From assembly GCA_021817755.1 (NCBI GenBank), contig JAKAGC010000195.1, positions 1 to 7,132 of the forward strand: a DNA stretch of 7,132 nt, in the 5' to 3' direction. Origin of the DNA: Acidobacteriota bacterium (GTDB lineage: Bacteria; Acidobacteriota; Aminicenantia; UBA2199). Under the pieces are notes generated by a model, which was given only the letters and a program-made list of their open reading frames with translations, was not told the DNA's origin and made no database searches. A program made the translations under genes and the position numbers. Shown here in pieces: positions 5,716 to 7,132 of the stretch (the stretch's first letter is position 1; each line of letters starts with the position of its first letter).

Positions 5716-6696
5716 ATGTCATCGATTATAGAACAATATATTAATAATCACTCCTTCGGAATTTCCGAATATGCACGACAATTGGACAAACAAATAAATG
5801 AATCAGGGATTTATAAGGGTGTTATAAAAAATTTTAACAATCCGATTAATACTGATTCCATTGCAATTTTCCATTTTTCCAATGCCTCCCGTATGGTACT
5901 ACTTCCACTAATTCGAAGAAAAACAGGAAAAAACATTGTTATAATCCACGATATTTTGCCAAGAACTTTTTTCTTAAAACCATTGAACCGGGTATTTTTT
6001 GATATTATCGGGAAATACGCCGAAACCATTATCGTACATACAACAATTGCAAAAGAATTATTATTATCGCTCCATTCCTCATTCAATCCGGGTAATGTGG
6101 TGGTAATTCCTCATGGGAGCAATATACACAAAGTATCAGATGAAGAGAAAGAGCAACTGCGCCTCAAATATGGATTCAATACTCATGATAAACTCTTATT
6201 TCTTCTGGGTGTTATTTCCAGGCAGAGGGGACAACTGGCCTTCCTGGAAACCTTTGCCCAAACTAAATATAAAAACCTGAAATTGATCGTTGCGGGAAAG
6301 TGCAAAAATAAAAAAGCAATAGATTTTATGAAAGAAAACAATAGTTTATCTTACTACGGCCCAGTGACTAACTCCCGGCTGAAAGAGCTTTTTAAAATCT
6401 GCGATGCGATTGTGGTTTACCGGAGATATTCGGTAGGAGAAAGCAGCAGTGCCATCGCATACGGAATCGGTTATGGAAAACCGGTTCTGGTTTCTGCATT
6501 CCCTTCTTTTATGGAGATGCTTGGAAACGCAGGTCTCTTTTTCAATAATGACCGAAGAGCCATCCAAGAACTGCTACTTAGGATTTCTTCCTCAGAAATC
6601 AACCTGGAGGATTTTAAACCTGAAATAATCCGTCTTCAAGATAATTATAAATGGGAAACCTATTTCCATAAAATTCGAGCATTGATCGAGAAATGA
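5716..6696 (+). CDS. GT4-type glycosyltransferase
   Basis: A cytoplasmic, probably membrane-associated retaining sugar transferase of GT-B fold, family 4, likely in glycolipid or polysaccharide assembly; donor and acceptor unknown. Seen across 326 aa: an N-terminal FGISEYARQL (14-23) matching the usual 'G-I-x-x-Y-x-x-x-L' helix, HDILP (79-83), VHTT (107-110), IPHG (131-134) before the second domain, GVISRQRGQ (165-173), VAGK (192-195), YYGPV (213-217), and the nucleotide-sugar segment VYRRYSVGESSSAIAYG (234-250) with E242 as first Glu of the E-x7-E-like motif, then GKPVLVS (254-260). It is somewhat short: the usual first beta strand before the Gly motif is only poorly represented by SSIIEQYI. 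No Shine-Dalgarno precedes the ATG, and a GC-rich repeat ends nearby, so the start is less certain than the rest. Its TGA overlaps the next gene's ATG. Confidence 0.9.
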   Translation: MSSIIEQYINNHSFGISEYARQLDKQINESGIYKGVIKNFNNPINTDSIAIFHFSNASRMVLLPLIRRKTGKNIVIIHDILPRTFFLKPLNRVFFDIIGKYAETIIVHTTIAKELLLSLHSSFNPGNVVVIPHGSNIHKVSDEEKEQLRLKYGFNTHDKLLFLLGVISRQRGQLAFLETFAQTKYKNLKLIVAGKCKNKKAIDFMKENNSLSYYGPVTNSRLKELFKICDAIVVYRRYSVGESSSAIAYGIGYGKPVLVSAFPSFMEMLGNAGLFFNNDRRAIQELLLRISSSEINLEDFKPEIIRLQDNYKWETYFHKIRALIEK

Positions 6697-7132
6697 AGGG
6701 AGATAATAAAAGACGTATTATTGCCATCACAGGAACCATTCTTCTGCTTTTCTTCTTAATATTCTATATCATCAAACATTCAAGTGATTTTACCCAGTTG
6801 GCTTCCGCGGGTATACATCATTTTCCAACGATAATACTGGCTTCTTTCCTCTTTTTTATACTGATTTCATGAAATGGGTATTTATTAAATATCCTGCTGT
6901 CTGTTTTCGGTTTGAAGTTACCGCTTCGTGAATGGTACGGATTGGCTGTAACTAATAATTTTTATAATCTAATCACCCCTTTCAAGGGAGGAATGGCAGC
7001 GCTGGCACTTTATTTAAAAGATAAATACGGGCTTGGATATATGCATTACATCGCTGTACAAGGTGCGATCCAGTTCTTTACCTTATTTACCGCAGCACTT
7101 ACAATATTAATCTGTATTCCTTTTATGAAGGA
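6693..7132 (+). pseudogene. UPF0104/flippase-like membrane protein with in-frame TGA, runs off window
   Basis: A membrane protein of the lysylphosphatidylglycerol-synthase-TM / UPF0104 type, often beside GT4 enzymes in envelope glycan loci. ATG 6693 overlaps the glycosyltransferase stop as ATGA, implying translational coupling. Residues 8-27 form TM1 and 44-59 begin TM2. Codon 60 (6870-6872) is TGA. Reading through in the same frame resumes coherent family sequence: NGYLLNILLSVFGLKLPL, REWYGLAVTNNFYN and TPFKGGMAALALYLKDKYG, then another hydrophobic segment to the edge, 86 full codons without a stop. The break is therefore a substitution (or in-phase change), not a frameshift. TGA ends two other genes here, so recoding is unlikely. 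If real, only a 59-residue stub is made. A base error is the main alternative. The 3' end lies outside the window. Confidence 0.75.

Noticed and set aside
6870..6872. TGA recoded as Trp or Gly, or selenocysteine
   Set aside because: TGA ends the precursor and glycosyltransferase genes here, TGG encodes Trp throughout, and no selenocysteine insertion element or selenoprotein family is evident.
1..7132. CRISPR array, tRNA/rRNA genes, transposase or integrase
   Set aside because: No regularly spaced repeats, no cloverleaf or rRNA signature, and no transposase- or recombinase-like coding region were seen on either strand.

Overview
The window is a stretch of AT-rich chromosome from a Gram-negative (diderm) bacterium. 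The evidence for an outer membrane is a TonB-dependent receptor that ends in the aromatic residue typical of barrels inserted by BAM. The lineage cannot be fixed from 7 kb. The receptor plug and the double-glycine precursor peptide leader recall Bacteroidota. Two genes, however, carry clear Shine-Dalgarno sequences, which is unusual for core Bacteroidota. A relative outside that phylum, such as an Aminicenantes/Acidobacteriota-like or other FCB-like lineage, is equally possible (inference, no search run). TAA, TAG and TGA all end genes here and Trp is written TGG, so the standard code applies.

Left part (1-2220): the 3' portion of a TonB-dependent receptor gene, open through the left edge, closed by a strong intrinsic terminator. 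Next, on the minus strand, is a soluble PAS-like/HisKA/HATPase sensor kinase (2220-3227) with no response regulator beside it. It is divergent from a signal-peptide-bearing 459-aa protein (3541-4920). That protein has two beta-rich modules joined by a charged, low-complexity linker, and I cannot assign it a function. The 313-base intergenic region between them holds candidate promoters for both.

Middle part (4921-5715): two terminators pointing toward each other, and then the most interesting item. This is a small minus-strand gene (5151-5399) encoding an 82-residue ribosomal-peptide precursor, with a lanthipeptide-type double-glycine leader and a six-cysteine core. It has its own promoter candidate, Shine-Dalgarno and terminator, but no modification enzyme, protease or exporter is visible in the window. 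Its upstream region contains a pair of imperfect GC-rich inverted repeats (5425-5450 and 5659-5681) in otherwise AT-rich DNA.

Right part (5716-7132): a GT4-type glycosyltransferase overlapping by 4 bases (ATGA) a multi-pass membrane protein of the UPF0104 / lysylphosphatidylglycerol-synthase-TM (flippase-like) type. The two look like a coupled envelope glycolipid or polysaccharide unit. The membrane gene carries an in-frame TGA at its 60th codon, with unmistakable coding continuing in the same frame to the window edge, so it is a nonsense pseudogene, a recent mutation or a base error.
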